A stretch of 64,000 nt of DNA from Eudorina sp. 2006-703-Eu-15. Its lineage: Eukaryota > Chlorophyta > Chlorophyceae > Chlamydomonadales > Volvocaceae. The DNA is taken from positions 186,001-250,000 of the forward strand of contig BDSI01000155.1 of the NCBI GenBank assembly GCA_003117195.1. Direction: 5' to 3'. Of the stretch, positions 21,903 to 34,885 are shown piece by piece (within the stretch, counting starts at the first letter, position 1; each line of letters begins with the position of its first letter). Under the pieces are notes generated by a model. It ran no database searches. It was not told the origin of the DNA and saw only the letters and a program-made list of their open reading frames with translations. Position numbers and translations under genes: made by a program.

Positions 21903-24057
21903 ATGTCAAGACGTGTTGGAGGCAAAGCCAAAGCCAAGAAGGATGATCTCGCGAAGGCCGCTGCCGAGGTAAAAGAGGTCCCCAACGGCTGGCGCACGCA
22001 CGTCTCCGTTACCAGCGTGCAGCCTTTCGCTGTTTGTTCCGAAAGCGCCCTGGGTCATCGGATATGCCTGCGCCGCAGCGATGTTTCATCGATTTGTTGC
22101 TGCCTGCTGCTGATGTAAGGCGGTTCCCTGTGGCTCGACTGCATGAATTCCTTGTGCGCAGGTCCTAAACAATATAAATGCGGCGCCCCCAGCACCAGCG
22201 TTCGCTCGCCCCGCTACCTCGGGCGGGCTGCCGCGTAGTATAACAGAAACCGGCGACGCGGGGACGGACGCGCCGCCAAAAAATGCCCAGGCTCTTTTGG
22301 ATCAACAGCCTCAGCCTCTGCCGCACCAAGCACCATCGCCTGCCCAGCAACCGCCTCATACCATCAAACGGGAGCCGCCCCCAGTTTCAATTCATCCGGT
22401 GGCGGCATCGGCGGAAGTGGATGACGAGGCGCCAGGCGATGTTCGCGGCGGCGGCGGGAGCGGCGGCGGCGGCGGCGGCAGCGCCGCGAGAGACCCAATC
22501 CCGCTTCGTCGCGTGGACGGCGGCACAGTTGAGGCGGATGCGGACGCCGGTGCCAGCGGCGGGGCCGTGGAACCAGTGAATGAGGTGCACCCGCCACCAG
22601 TCCCAAACCTGTCTGCCCGCCGTGGCGGCGCGGCGATGGCGGCGGCGGCGTTGACTGCTGCAGGCGCCGCAGCTGCGGCGACTGCGGCCACGCATCTCCG
22701 ACACGCAGTCCTCCGCGTGTCGCGTCTCCTGCGCCGCACTCCCGTCGCTGACCCACATCCGTACGACGACCTCGGCGAAGCGTACGGCACCCATCCGCTC
22801 GGCTTCCCCGCCGGCGCCGCCCGGCCGGCGGTGACGGTGCTGGCGGTGGCGGTGCTGCTCGTGCTGCTCGGACTCAGCGGTTCAGCGTACCGCCTCGCAC
22901 GATTCAACCGCCGCGAGGAGGCGCGGCTGCGGCACGAGCTGGGCGAGCTGGGCCAGCGGCTGGCGGAGTGGCGGCGGGAAGCCGCCAACGCCTCCGCCGC
23001 CGCCCAGGGGGAGCTCCAGGGGCACCTCCGCGCCGTGCGGGCGGACCACCAGCGGCTGGCGTTGCAGGTGGCGGAGCTGGGCAGCGACATGGAGGACGCC
23101 GCGGCGGTTATGCGGGCCCAGGCGGCGGAGATCCAGTCGCTGCGCCACGCGCTTGAGGCGCGGGACGCCGTACAGAGCGTCGTACCGCGCGACGTCAGCA
23201 GCGGCGATGACGCGGGGCTGGAGCGCGGCCGCGCAGATGATCGCGCGGTGCCATCCGGGGCAGCAGCGCCGGCGGTGGCGGCGGCGCCGGCGGAGGCGGC
23301 GCAGAGCAGCGGCGGGCTGGAGGGTGTCGGAGGTGCTTCCGTAGACCTGCGCAGTCTACCCGCGTGCCACACGCAGCGCCTGGTGGCGGCAGCGGGGCCG
23401 CTGCTGGCGGCGCGGGTTTCCCGTCACTCGGCGGTGGCAGCCGACGATGAGGCGCTGATGCGCTTCCACTCCACGCTCTCCCACGTGTTCGGCGACGGCA
23501 GCGGCCCACGGGTCCACCCAATCGCGCGACATCTCAGCAACCCCGCGGCTAACCCCATGTGCCTCCCACTCATCATGGCCGGCGCCCCGGCGGCGCCGGC
23601 AGGGCCGGCGGCTGGGGATGCTCCCGGCGCCGATGGCGCCTTCGTTGAGCTCCAGCTGATCGCGCCCGCCAATTTGTCCGCCGTCAGCTTCCGCTACCCG
23701 TCGTACGGGACCTGGGATACAGGCTCCGCCATCCGGAAGCTGTCCGCGACTCTGTACGAGGGGCGCGCGCCGACGGAGCCCGCAGCCGCCGCCGCCACCG
23801 TCGACGTCGGCGCGGCCCCGGGCGCGCCGTCATGGAAAGGCCTGCGCCCCCGGCACGTGGATTTGCCGCCGCTCGCTGGGCTGGAGTGCCAGCACGTGGC
23901 CATACCGCCGTCGGAAACCGCCGGCGGCGGGGTGTACGGCGACGGCGGTGGGTCTCGGATGATGGTGTACGGCATCACGCTGCACGTGCATAGCAACTTC
24001 GGGAACCTGGACTACTCCTGTATGCCGCGGGTGCTGCTTCACGGGTGGGCAGGCTGA
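21903..24057 (+). CDS. SUN-domain inner nuclear membrane protein
   Basis: SUN proteins span the inner nuclear membrane and bind KASH proteins to form the LINC bridge between nucleus and cytoskeleton. Exons are 21903-21968 (basic MSRRVGGKAKAKK start) and 22162-24057, phase 0, giving 653 aa. The layout fits the class. An Ala/Pro-rich nucleoplasmic part comes first. One membrane segment (VTVLAVAVLLVLLGLSGSAY, about residues 245-264) follows. Next is a coiled coil rich in Glu, Leu and Arg (about 272-365), then a C-terminal SUN domain from about 520. The SUN end is clear: HVHSNFGNLDYSCMPRVLLH just before the stop. LQLIAPANLSAVSFRYPS is the internal strand region. A Gly/Ala stretch interrupts the domain. 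Confidence 0.9.
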
Positions 24058-24987
24058 GGGGAGAGCTCGGAGGCCGGGGGAGATCTCAGATCTGCCCCTC
24101 ACTGACTGGCTGAGCGCCAGGGCCGTAACCCGCAAGGTTCATGTGGACGAACCCATAACGGCCCCAGCAATAGCGGGTAGCGGCGTGGGGGGAGCCCCGG
24201 GCATTTCAGGGAGCGCAAAAACGTACTGCAGCTGCTGTACATGCGAAATGAAGGCGATTGGGCGGGTGCTGTAGGCGGGTGCGTGTCATCGTTGAGGGGC
24301 GTTCGGCGGCTGCGGCCTGCGGCGCTGACTTGAAAGGGTTCGGACATGGGTGGCACTTGCAACGAAACCCACATGGCGGTTGCCACGTCAAATGAGCAGG
24401 ACATGTAGGCGGCATCCGTGACAGCCCGCCTGGCGTTGTTGGGGGCCCACGATGCAGGGGTGGCGGAACCTGACAGAAATTTTCCCCACAGTATGCGCAA
24501 GCGTGCACAGGGAAAGGATCAGGGTGGCGCCTGTGTGGTGCGGATGTGCAGCAACCGGTTGGCTTGGCGTGACATATGTGACAACATTCATCTGCATTTA
24601 TCATAAGACGATTTGTAACGGAAGATAGGACGCATCGTGAATCTCCCGCGCATGCGGAGCATGCTGTGCACTTTTTGCTCAGCACAAAGTCTAGCACACC
24701 AATCCACGCAAAAGGTCTTCGTGAGAATTGCTTTACAATTCTTTACATGGAAAATTGATGTCTTTTCAGTAGACGTGGGCCCTTCTGCACACCACAGCGC
24801 ACTCTCTTACTTGCGGTGTATACTTTGCATCTGCCATATGACACCTTGCTAGACATCTATGGCTTAACTTAAAATCAATAATCAGGTTGCGAAGCTGGAC
24901 TGGTCATGTCGGAGGCGGGCGAGTGAGTTCCCGCCTCAAAGGCGCTGTTGGTTTCGTGACTGAAGAGCAAAAATGTAACCCTCGCAG
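24058..24987. other. Intergenic region, probably hiding the first MRE11 exon
   Basis: It holds the SUN-gene 3' flank (a TGTAA at 24614) and the MRE11 5' end. The MRE11 frame entering at 24988 has no ATG before an upstream stop, so a short first exon must lie in here or the acceptor is elsewhere. I could not pick it out. Confidence 0.5.
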
Positions 24988-27900
24988 TCCCAATCTTCTG
25001 AGGATTCTTATCTCCACGGACAACCATCTGGTGCGCTGGACAATTTGGGCCTGGGACTTACCTTCGGGCCTGGGATCCTTGCGACGCTCGCGTCACAAAC
25101 TTCCATTCACAACCTCGACGAGTTTATTGACCCTGAGATGGGCTTTCATACCTGAATGCCGGTGTCATGACACTCGTTATACGTGACGGGCCCGCGTCAC
25201 GGCATCGGCGACACCACGCCTCACGACTGCCAAACGTCCTATGCCCTGTCTCTTCTTGCACGGCCCCCCTTGATCGGCCCCCCACGGCGTCTTCAACCCT
25301 CTGTGGCAGGCGGAGTAGCTAAGTCCTCCCTTCCTCCTCATCCCCTCGCAGCGCGTTTCTGCGGCCCTCCACCACCACCAGCACCCCCACCCCCACCTCC
25401 TCCTCCCCCGCCTACTGTTTTGCCGCCGCCTCCTCACTCCTCCCCCAGGGTGTCTGGGAGAAGGATGAGACGCGCCGCGACGACTCGTTCCGCACGTTTG
25501 AGGAGGTGCTGCAGCTGGCGGTTGAGAAGCAGGCGGACATGGTGCTGCTGGGGGGCGACCTGTTCCACGAGAACAAGCCCAGCCGGGGCACACTGGTCAA
25601 GGCCATTCAGCTGCTGTCCAAGTACTGCCTCAACGACAGGCCCGTGCGCTTCCGGATCCTGTCTGACCAGAGTGTCAACTTCGTGTCCGGGTGGGTGGCT
25701 GGGCGGTGGCTGACAGGGGGTGTTGGACGGAGCGGAGGGAGGAGCGTTGGGGAGGAGGAAGATGAGCGGGTAGACGGCAGAGGCCGCGCGGCGGCGCGGG
25801 TTCCTAGAGCGGCGACTCGGAATGGCTGGAGCTGGAGCGCCAAGCCAGTGGGATTAGCCCGAGGGCGGCGAGATGAAAGAGAATCAGCTTGGGCGTGAAA
25901 GGTCTGAAGGGTGGGCCGGCGTCAAGTGCGGGGGCGGACAGCGGATATAGCCGCTGCCCCGGGGCGGGCGGTCCTGACTACAGGTCGGAGGTCGGGAGGG
26001 ACGCCTCTTGCAGTCAGCGCCCAGCAATCGCCACACAAAGAAACATGTCACGCGCGCGCACTGCACACTGCACACTGCGACTGCATACCCCGCGCCCCCC
26101 CGCCCCCACCTGCTTGCTGGTCCTCACCCTCACCCTCGCCCTCACCCTTGCCCTCAGCAAGGTGAACTTTGAGAACCCCAACCTCAACATCGGCCTGCCG
26201 GTGTTCACCATCCACGGCAACCACGACGACCCCTCGGGCCAGGACTCGCTGTCCGCGGTGGACATCCTGTCGCAGACCGGTCTCGTCAACTACTTTGGCA
26301 AGCACGTGAGGCCCGTGGGGGGCGGTCCGGGGGAGAGGGGGTCCACGGGACATTATTTATGGACTCCACAATAGCACATACAGGGAGGGGAGGATGCGTG
26401 GGAAATTTGTAAGCGGTGCGGAGGTCGTGTCTGCGGTGCGGCTAGGTGGTCCGGTGGGTGGGTGCGGATGGCGGGACGGGTTAGGCGGGGCGGCGCGGGG
26501 TGGAACGGAGCATGTCCGGGAATGGGATGGGATGGGATGGGATGGGATGGGACGTGGTAGCACGGCTGGTCGCTGCTTGGACGGCAGCGAACGCGCGGTA
26601 GCGGATCGTGGGAGGGGAAGGCGGCAGCTGTAAGTGTCCGGTAGGAAGATCGTCCGCGGAGCGAATGCCGCGACTTGATTCGGCCCTGACCTCGACTCAT
26701 TCGGCCCTGTCTGTGCTCCGCTGCTCCCTCCTCTCCGCCCACGACACCCGCTGTCCGCGCCCCTCTCGAGCCGTTAGGCGCTGGTGGGCACGGGCGCGGC
26801 TCGGATCACTCTGTCGCCAGTGCTTCTTGAGAAGGTACACACGCCTGGGCAGGGCGGGGTGCGGGGTGCGGGGTGCGGGGGGTCCCGGGGGAGGGAATGT
26901 GCGGATCTGGGCGCAGTGAGCGGCCCCCGAGGGCGCACCCCGCTCGCTCGCTCCCCGGTGGCCGGCCGGCTGGCCGGGGACCCGGCAGAGGGGACGGAGG
27001 GGGGACATGGAAGGGCTGGGCACGGCCTTGGAATGGCGCCGAACGGAGAGGTGTTTGGAATAAGGAAAATCAAAGGGGTGCGCTCCCGGACAGGGAAAGG
27101 GCCAGATTGGGTGCGGGCTGCGGGGTTTTGACTCCCTCACATCACACAAACCCAGGAAGATGTCCCGGCCTCCCGCTGGTCTGGCCCGGTCTCTGCCGCC
27201 CCAGGGCGCCACCCGGCTGTGCCTGTACGGCCTGGGCAACATCCGGGACGAGCGGCTGGGCCGGTCCTTCCAGACGCCCGGCTGCGTGCAGTGGCAGCGG
27301 CCCGCTCCCAGCCCCGGCTACCCGGCGGACTGCTGGATCAACATGTTTGTACTGCACCAGAACCGGGTGCAGCACACCGCCTTCGCCAAGGCCTGTGTGC
27401 GGGAGGAGCACCTGCCGCCCTTCCTGGACCTGGCGGTGTGGGGGCACGAACACGAGTGCAGGTGGGGGAGAGGGCGGGGCGCAGTCGGGGGTTGTATGAA
27501 ATTGGTAGACGGATTGGGGGACAGGGGGGCAGGAGGGGCATAGCAGATCGGTTGGAGGGAGGGGGTAGATCGCGAATGGGTGTTGAGGGCGGGGAGGAGA
27601 AAGGGGGTGGGCCGTAGGTACGGCAGCAGGGGTTTGGTACGGGTTTGGTGGAATGACGCGGTGTGCGACATGGACGGGGATAGAAGCGGCAGCGAGTGCA
27701 GCATGCGTCCGTTTCCTGGGAGCGCTGTGCGCGAAGCGCTGCGTCCGGCGGGCCGGCGGCTGTCCGGCGTCGTGTCGAGCTCACGGAATCTTCCTGTCCA
27801 TTCTCCCCATCTCCCCCTTGCGCGTCACCTCTCACAACCCCCTCCCCCGCCCCTCCCCGGCCCTCCCCCGCCCCCGTCAAGACCCGACCCCGTGGCTATC

Positions 27901-30900
27901 CGCGGGGAGGGCGAGGGACGCTATCTGGTGCAGCCCGGATCCACAGTGGCCACAGCGCTGTCGGAAGGTGGGAGCGTGGGTGCGCGAGAGGGGCTTTCGA
28001 GGCGCCCGCGAGAATAGAAAGTGATTCATACCCACCCGACCCGGCTGGCGGCCTTCGGGGCGGGGTGAGGGGTGAGGAGAGCGCGGCTGGCCAACCGGCA
28101 TGTCTGTTCCGCGGCCGTATGTGGGGGAGGGGTGATTTCCCACGTGGCGTGGAGAGAAGGCGGGGGTTTGCTTTCCCACTCGCGTGTTGGGCTGTTGGGC
28201 TGTTGGCTGTTGGCTGTTGGCAGCCCAGGCACCCGTTCCCTTGTCCCCACGCGCCACCAAACGCAACCCCCCTCCCCTATGGGGTTCTTCCTGTTTTTGT
28301 TCCACCCCATCCACTCCGCCACATCAACATCCCAACCCCGGCAGGCGAGTCGCGACCCAAGCACGCGCTGCTGCTCGAGGTGAAGGGCACCAACTTCCGG
28401 CTGCAGAAGTTCCGACTGCGCTCCGTGCGGCCCTTCGAGTTCGAGACGGTGGCGCTGAGGGACGCGCAGCCGCCGCTGCTGCCCGAGGACCTGGACGCGG
28501 TGGCCAGGTTCCTGTCCGACAAGGTCCGTACGAGGGCGTGTACGGGAGATGTACCGATTGTACGGCACAGCTCGCGTCCGGGTCATCTCGCTGAACACCT
28601 GCTCCCTTCGTCGCCTTGGCACCCGGTCCTCCATCTTTACGTGGACACGTGCACCTCATTCCGGCCGGACCTACCCTCCCTGCTCTCAGAACCTCCCCAG
28701 ATCGGCTGGCCCCGTGCTACCCATGAAACCCTCCATCCCCCTGCTGTACCCCGCCCAGATTCAGGAGATGATCACGCGGGCCACCGCCTCCGCCCTGCCG
28801 ATGCCGTCCGCCGACGGCGACCCCCGGGCGCCCCTCGCCCCCCTGCTGCCCCTCATCCGCCTGAGGGTGGACTACACCGGCTTCTCCACCGTCAACTCGC
28901 AGCGGCTGGGGCAGCGCTTCGTGGGCAAGGTGGCCAACCCGCACGACATGCTGCAGTGGACCAAGGCCGCCGCACGCAAGTGAGCGCCGCAGAGGCTCCG
29001 GGCCGACCGGGTGGGGTCGAGGGGTAGGGGTGGGCGCGTGTGGGGGCTATAGCAAATTGTGTGTGGGGTGGTTGGGGTTGGGGGGGCTCCTTGTAAGTTA
29101 AGTGGAGACGGAGGGTGGCAGGGCAGGGTGAGGGACTTCAAGTGGTCCTGGGGGCCGTACAACGGTGTGTATGTGGCCGCTTGCCGACACGTCTCGGTCG
29201 GCCGCGGGTGGCTTGCGGCTGAAATGCCGTCTGGGGGAGCCAGGCCTGGGGGAGGCCGGCAAAGGAGCGCCTAGTCCGAAGCCGTACCGGGGAAGGGTTC
29301 GGTCGAGCAATGGCTGTAGGCAGTGCCCGTTGCGTGGCTGCCTCTGTTGAAGGGTCTTCCCCGCGGGCTGCCACCCTGCCCGTCCGGCCCTGCCCCGGTC
29401 CCTGACGATCCGCACAGGGTGAAGGGCGAGGGCGGCGGCGCGCTGCCCTCCGGGGTGTACGACGAGGACGAAGGTGGCTACTTGCGGCCCGAGGCTCTGG
29501 ACCAGAGCCGCATCGAGGACCTCATCCGGCAGCACCTGGGGCCTAATGCACTGGAGGTGGGGGGAGGTGGGAGGAGGGGGAGGTGGGGGGAGGTGGGAGG
29601 AGGGGTAGGGCCCGCGCAGAGGGGGCGGGGGTGGTTGACTGTGCGGGTGAGGCTCCTGCTGCTGTTGCTAATGATGTTGAAGGCTGCCTGTTTGTGTGTG
29701 GTGTATTGCGCACGGTTCCATGCACTCACTGACAGACGCGTGTGACGCTGTGGGCCGTCATGGCCTGGTGTCCCCCCCCCCGCAGGTCCTTCCGGATGAC
29801 GAGCTGGCGATTGCGCTGCACAACTTTGTGGAGAAGGACGACAAGGTCAGCGGCGCGGCGGTGGACGTCCCAGGGGCGGTCCCGGACCAGGGGCGGTCCC
29901 GGACCAGGGGCGGTCCCGGACCAGGGCTCCAGGGGCGGTCCCGGACCAGGGTGCAGCTCTCAGCGCAGCGCTCTCGGGGTCTGCGTTTGGTGGGCCCCCT
30001 CGCGGGCACCGGCGTCTTCCCCCCTCGCGGCTTCCACCAGCTGACCTCGCTGCACGTCACAGCATGCGCCGGGCGTTGGCTCGGGACTCAGGCGACGTCC
30101 AATCAATGACATGTTAATTGCTCATTGTTGCTTGTGGAATTCATCGCTTCTGGAACGGGATTGGTGAAAAAAACCAGTCTATTAGGTCAGCTGGCCGTGA
30201 GTATCGCATACGTCGTGCAGCAGTGGCCTTGTCTGTGAGCGGACGGAGATGGTATATTGCTGTGTGAAATCGAGGCATGCCTGCTTACGCTGGTGTATGC
30301 GGCCCCTCCTTTTTCCCCTCCCCCCCTCCCTGGGCACAGAACGCGCTTCATCAGTGCATAGAGGCCGCACTGGAGGAGACGCGCAACGCGGCAGCAGCGG
30401 CGGCGGCGGCGGCGGGGCGCCTGGGCGGCGAGGCGGGGGCGGCGGGGCCGGGCGGCGAGGCGGGCGTGGCGCCCAAGTCGGGCGGCGAGGAGGAGGACCT
30501 CCTGGGGGCGGTGCGGGCGGGCGTTGAGCGGCGGAAGCAGCAGCGCCGGCAGCGGCAGGCGACACAAGGTGCGGCACCGGAGGGTCGGGGGACGCCGGGG
30601 GGCCCGGGCCGCCGTGTGATGGCTCGGGACGGTGTGGGTTCCAAGAGGTGGGTTTTTTATTAATCGTTCCCGTCCGAAGCCACGAAGAAAGGTGATGACG
30701 TCGGTTCCGTCCTGGCCGTCGTCGCCGCGGCAAATCAGGGGCTCCTGTGTAGTCTTGGTGGAATACGTGCATAATGTGTGTGTGTGTGTGTGCGCTAGTT
30801 GATTGACACGACTTGATTTGGGGGAGGGGAGGGTTAGTTTTGGAGCTTCCGCTTTGACCGGCGGGCACCCACCCGGGTTGTTAGGAGGCGGTGTCGGCAG

Positions 30901-33900
30901 CAGGAAGGGGGACCGAGGGCCCAAGGAGGACGAGGGTCAACCGCACGCAGTGTCACACAGCGCGGCCGCACGTTTGGCCTTCGCGACGCCGTGAGGCGTT
31001 GGCACCGATCGCCGCTGCGTCCGGCCGCGGTAGGTGACGTAGACCGGGTGTCGGTGCGCCCCTCGCTCGCTGCTGTTGCCTCAGGCGAAGATGACGGCGT
31101 CGATCTGAACGAGCTGGAGGCGGGGGTCACCCAGGGCGGCGGCGGCGGCGGGACAGGCGCTTACGGTGGCGGTATGGACGAGCACATGGCGGATGCAGGC
31201 CCGCCGCTGACGGCGGCGCCGGGACCCTCGCAAGCGACCACCACCACCGGGTGCGGCAGTGTTGCGACACTTGCATCCCAGAGTCACGTGACTGTGACCT
31301 TGTGCGTGGCAGGTCCGGCAAGCCAGGTTGCCTGGGTGCTGGGGTGCGTGCGGGGGTTTGCTTGGCTGGCGCGGACCCCTGGCTCTGGTGGCCAGTGGGG
31401 CCGCCCGTCGGCCGTCGCGATGGGGCTCGAGGGGTCCCCCAAGGGTGCCGCCTGGTCTCCGCCACCCGGGGGGGGCTGCGCTCTCGCTCATACGGGCAGT
31501 GCGGCCGTCACTCATGCGCGCACGCGTATTGGCCCTCCCTCCACCGTCTGGCGGGAAGAGGGGCGACTGCGAACCTCACAAGTCCCTGTCTGGAGACCGG
31601 CCCGTGTCCTACCCGCCCAAACCCCCCGGCGGGTGCGGCCCGCTGTTGATGCGCAGGCGAGGCCGGGGCCGGGGTCGCGGGGGGCGGCAGCAGAGCCTCG
31701 CCGACAGCCTGGCCCGGGGCCGGGGCCGGGGCGCTGCGGCGGGGACCCTGGACGCCTTCCTGCAGCCGGCGGCGGCACCCGGCAGTCAGGCCACGCCCGC
31801 CCGTGGGCGCGGCAAGACGGCGGCGGCAGCCACGGGGGGAGCCAGGTGATCGGTTGGGAGGGCATGGGAGCGAGTTTCAAAAGAAATCCAGGGCGGGTGC
31901 CGACAGAAGATTCGGGATGCCTTGTCCCGGACGTGGTCTTCAGGAGCCTGTTGGGAGCACGCTGGCGCTAGAGCTGGGGCTAGAGCTGGGGCTAGAGCTG
32001 GGCAGTGCATATGTCGTCCTCACTTGGGCGTTGGACGGAAGCGTTCAGGCAGAGCAAGCTTAGGATTGGCCTTCACTGCCGAAGGTTCTCGTCGAATGCA
32101 GATGCGACCCCGTTGGAACCTCCTCAATGTCGACGTGAATGCGCACAGTGTCCCGACACTGATTGGAGCCAACACGGCCGTCACGGCGTGCCGTGTCGTT
32201 CCGCATGGGTGCAGGGGCAAGGGCCGCGGCCGCGGCGCGGCCGCCGCCAGCCCCCCCGGGGGCAGCGACGTTGAGATGGCGGATAACGACCAAATCGAGG
32301 ACGACATTGAGGACCGCGGCGAGGAGAACCGACCGCCGACCGCGCGAGGCGCGACGAAGAAGGCCGGCGCGGCGGCAGCGCGCGGGGCTGCCGGTCGCAG
32401 CGCCACAGCGGCGGCGGCGGCGGCCACGCCAAGCCGAGGTCGGAGCACTCGCGCCGCGGCGGGCGGCCGGGCGGGTCGCAAGAACTACCGAGTGGAGGAC
32501 TCGGACGAGGAGGAGGTCGAGGAGGGTAGGTGCCAAGCCGGCCGGTCGGTCGCCTTTGGGGTGCTGCCGGGCCTGGGCGGATGGACGGGTTGCGGGGATC
32601 GCCGGGTACTACAAGCAGGCGCCCTGGCGGGCGGGTTGCAGTGGAAACAGCCCAGACGCACCCAGTGTCGGCAGATATGTAACGATTCATACCCAGGGTG
32701 TTGCCGTCCGTTTCTTCGTGGTGGCTAGAGGAGATTGGCACGCCTGTGAGCAGTGCCAGCAGCAGGGTGCGAGCTGTGCGGAGGGGGAGGAGAGGTAGGT
32801 ATTAGGCGGGCGGCGCCCGCACTCGCCCCTGCGATGCTGTTACCCGCTAGTCGCGTACCGTAGAATAGGGTGCGGTAGGGTGCGGCGCGTACGTCCAGGC
32901 ACCTGCTTCATGGCCTGACGCAACTTATAAGGTTCCTGAGGAGGTCAATGCAAGGGCCCCGGTCCTTGTAGCTATTAGCTTGACCCTGTCGGACAACGTC
33001 ATGTGAGCTGTGACGTGTCCGCGTCCAACCACAGACAGCGACGCGGCGGAGGACATTGAGGACGAGGTGGAGGAGCAAGATGACGACGACGATGAGGACA
33101 TGGAGGAGGAGGAGGACGTGCGGCCGCCCAGGGGCCGAGCCAAGGCGGCGGCCGGGCGCGGAAGCACGGCGGCGGCCAAGCGCGCCCCCAGCAGCGGCCG
33201 GGGTCGGGGCCGGGGTGCAGGTGCGTGGGGTGGGGTGGGGTGGGTGGGGTGGAAGCAGCGAATGGGTAGCACCTGTCGGTTGTGGTAACTTCTAGGGCTG
33301 GGGGCGCGGTCTCACATCCCTTGACGCCGACCTCGTTGCGGCGTGCAGGTCCCATCGCGCAGGGGATGTCCTGCACTGGTTGGGTTCGGCGGTTTGGGGG
33401 TTTCCGGCGCCCAGGAATCCCGCCGCAGAGCATGCCCTGCCCGCACATCGTGGGCGTCCGCACCGCCGTGTGATCACCTCCGTCCACAGCCCGTCCGTCC
33501 CCTCCTTGTCTTTGTAACCCCCATCCGCTGTCCTGCTACGCATCCGCATCCCCGTCGCGCGCCGTCGTCGTCGTCGTCGGTCAACAAACTACGACGACGG
33601 CGCAGCGGCGGCGGCAGCCCCGGGCTCAGCCGCCGGCCGGTCACAGGCCCGTGGGTCGGGGCGCGGCACCCGGGACGACGTCATCACCCTCACCAGCGAC
33701 GAGGAGGACGACGAGCCGGCACCGTCGCTGGGTCCCCCCGCGGCGCGCGCCCACGCAGCCGCCGGGGCGGCCTTGCTGGGCGCGGCGGGCGCAACGGCCA
33801 CCGCCGCCACCGGCACGACGCAGGGCGCCACGACGGGGGCCACGCCGCTGGGCACCGCGGGGGCGGCGGCGGCCGGCGGCGGCAGGAAGCGGCCCGCGAG

Positions 33901-33982
33901 CTTCTTCGCCAGCGGCGCGGCGCCAACGCAGGGGCGAGGCCGGGGGGTTATCAACAGCGCCGGGTGGGGCCCGACCCGGTAG
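24988..33982 (+). CDS. MRE11: Double-strand-break repair nuclease MRE11 (5' exon not found)
   Basis: MRE11 is the Mn-dependent nuclease of the MRE11-RAD50-NBS1 complex, acting on DNA breaks and telomeres. Exons: 24988-25030, 25449-25690, 26158-26305, 26778-26834, 27205-27461, 27882-27967, 28345-28523, 28759-28979, 29418-29556, 29786-29845, 30340-30568, 31085-31250, 31657-31845, 32215-32525, 33035-33220 and 33606-33982. All are phase-consistent, about 962 aa without the start. Phosphodiesterase motifs are [33 protein letters not shown] and WGHEHEC; the capping domain has LRVDYTGF and VANPHDM. The C-terminus is unusually long: RGRG repeats, polyalanine, then strongly acidic D/E blocks. The last acceptor could also be at 33629. 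Confidence 0.95.
26523..26552. repeat. GGGAT pentamer run
   Basis: About five to six copies of GGGAT lie in the intron after the third MRE11 exon listed. Confidence 0.9.
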
Positions 33983-34765
33983 CGGATGCGGTTGGGCCAC
34001 GGGGCTTGGAAACAAGGGAGAGTTACGGGAGGGGAAAGCAGGATGGAGGGGAGGGGGCAGGGGGGCATGGTCCGTAGATGTGCAGGATACACGGTAGGTG
34101 GCGGACGGCCAGTAGGGCTACTGACAGAGTTGTGAGGTGCAGGTGCGGTGCAGGAGCTAGGTTGCAATGCGTGGCTCGGAAAGCGGTGGGCCAGGCCCGT
34201 CGGGCTATGGCAAGCTGGTGCGGCTGGGCACTGCTGGAGCTGGAGAGCAGGGATGCGTTTCCGGCGCGTACGACAAGAGGATTATCGTGGGCATGGCGAG
34301 CGGCAGGGTCTTTGCTTGTTACTGTCGAGCTGGCTGCAGGATTGCTTCGTATCATAGTTCGAAGAGGACATGACCCCAACCGTTTGTAATTGTTCAGAGG
34401 CATGGGCTCAATGGTGCACGAGGTGTGCGTTTAGCGGCAGATGTGGAGTAAGTTCCGTTGCGAATCGGCTAAGTTGAAGCCGAGGCGCATCCAGCCATTA
34501 TCGGGCTGTTAGGTTGAGAGGAACGGGCGGGACATTGAGGATTTTCCAACTCGCAAGACCTCGCGACTGCAAGATAATAATGAGAGTAAAACTGCCGTGA
34601 AGGCTCGACGGTTGTCTGGTTGACACTTGCATACACGCATCTACTCTCTCACCGCCAGTGGCTTCGGTCTTGCCCGCACGGAAGCGTTCATACAACAAGA
34701 CTGGTGCGGAGAGGTAGTGTTCGGAACGTGAGCCTAATTCTGTGTACAAAATCCCCGGGACACGG
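33983..34765. other. MRE11 3' flank
   Basis: A TGTAA at 34385-34389, about 400 bp after the stop, is a plausible poly(A) signal. Beyond it I see no gene. Confidence 0.45.
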
Positions 34766-34885
34766 CTAATTGCAAGCTACGCCGTAGCCCCATCCGCTGC
34801 GCGCCTGCTCTGCCAGCCTCCCTCTGCCTATCACGCCAAAGTTTGTGCACCAGGCAAGGCACCGCCAACATCGACCTGCATCCAC

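Noticed and set aside
22392..23372. 326-codon minus-strand frame opposite the SUN gene
   Set aside because: It is Ser/Ala/Arg-rich shadow sequence of the GC-rich plus-strand exon.
27696..29027. 443-codon open frame (+) overlapping MRE11
   Set aside because: It joins introns and one in-frame exon piece by chance; the spliced MRE11 model accounts for the conserved parts.
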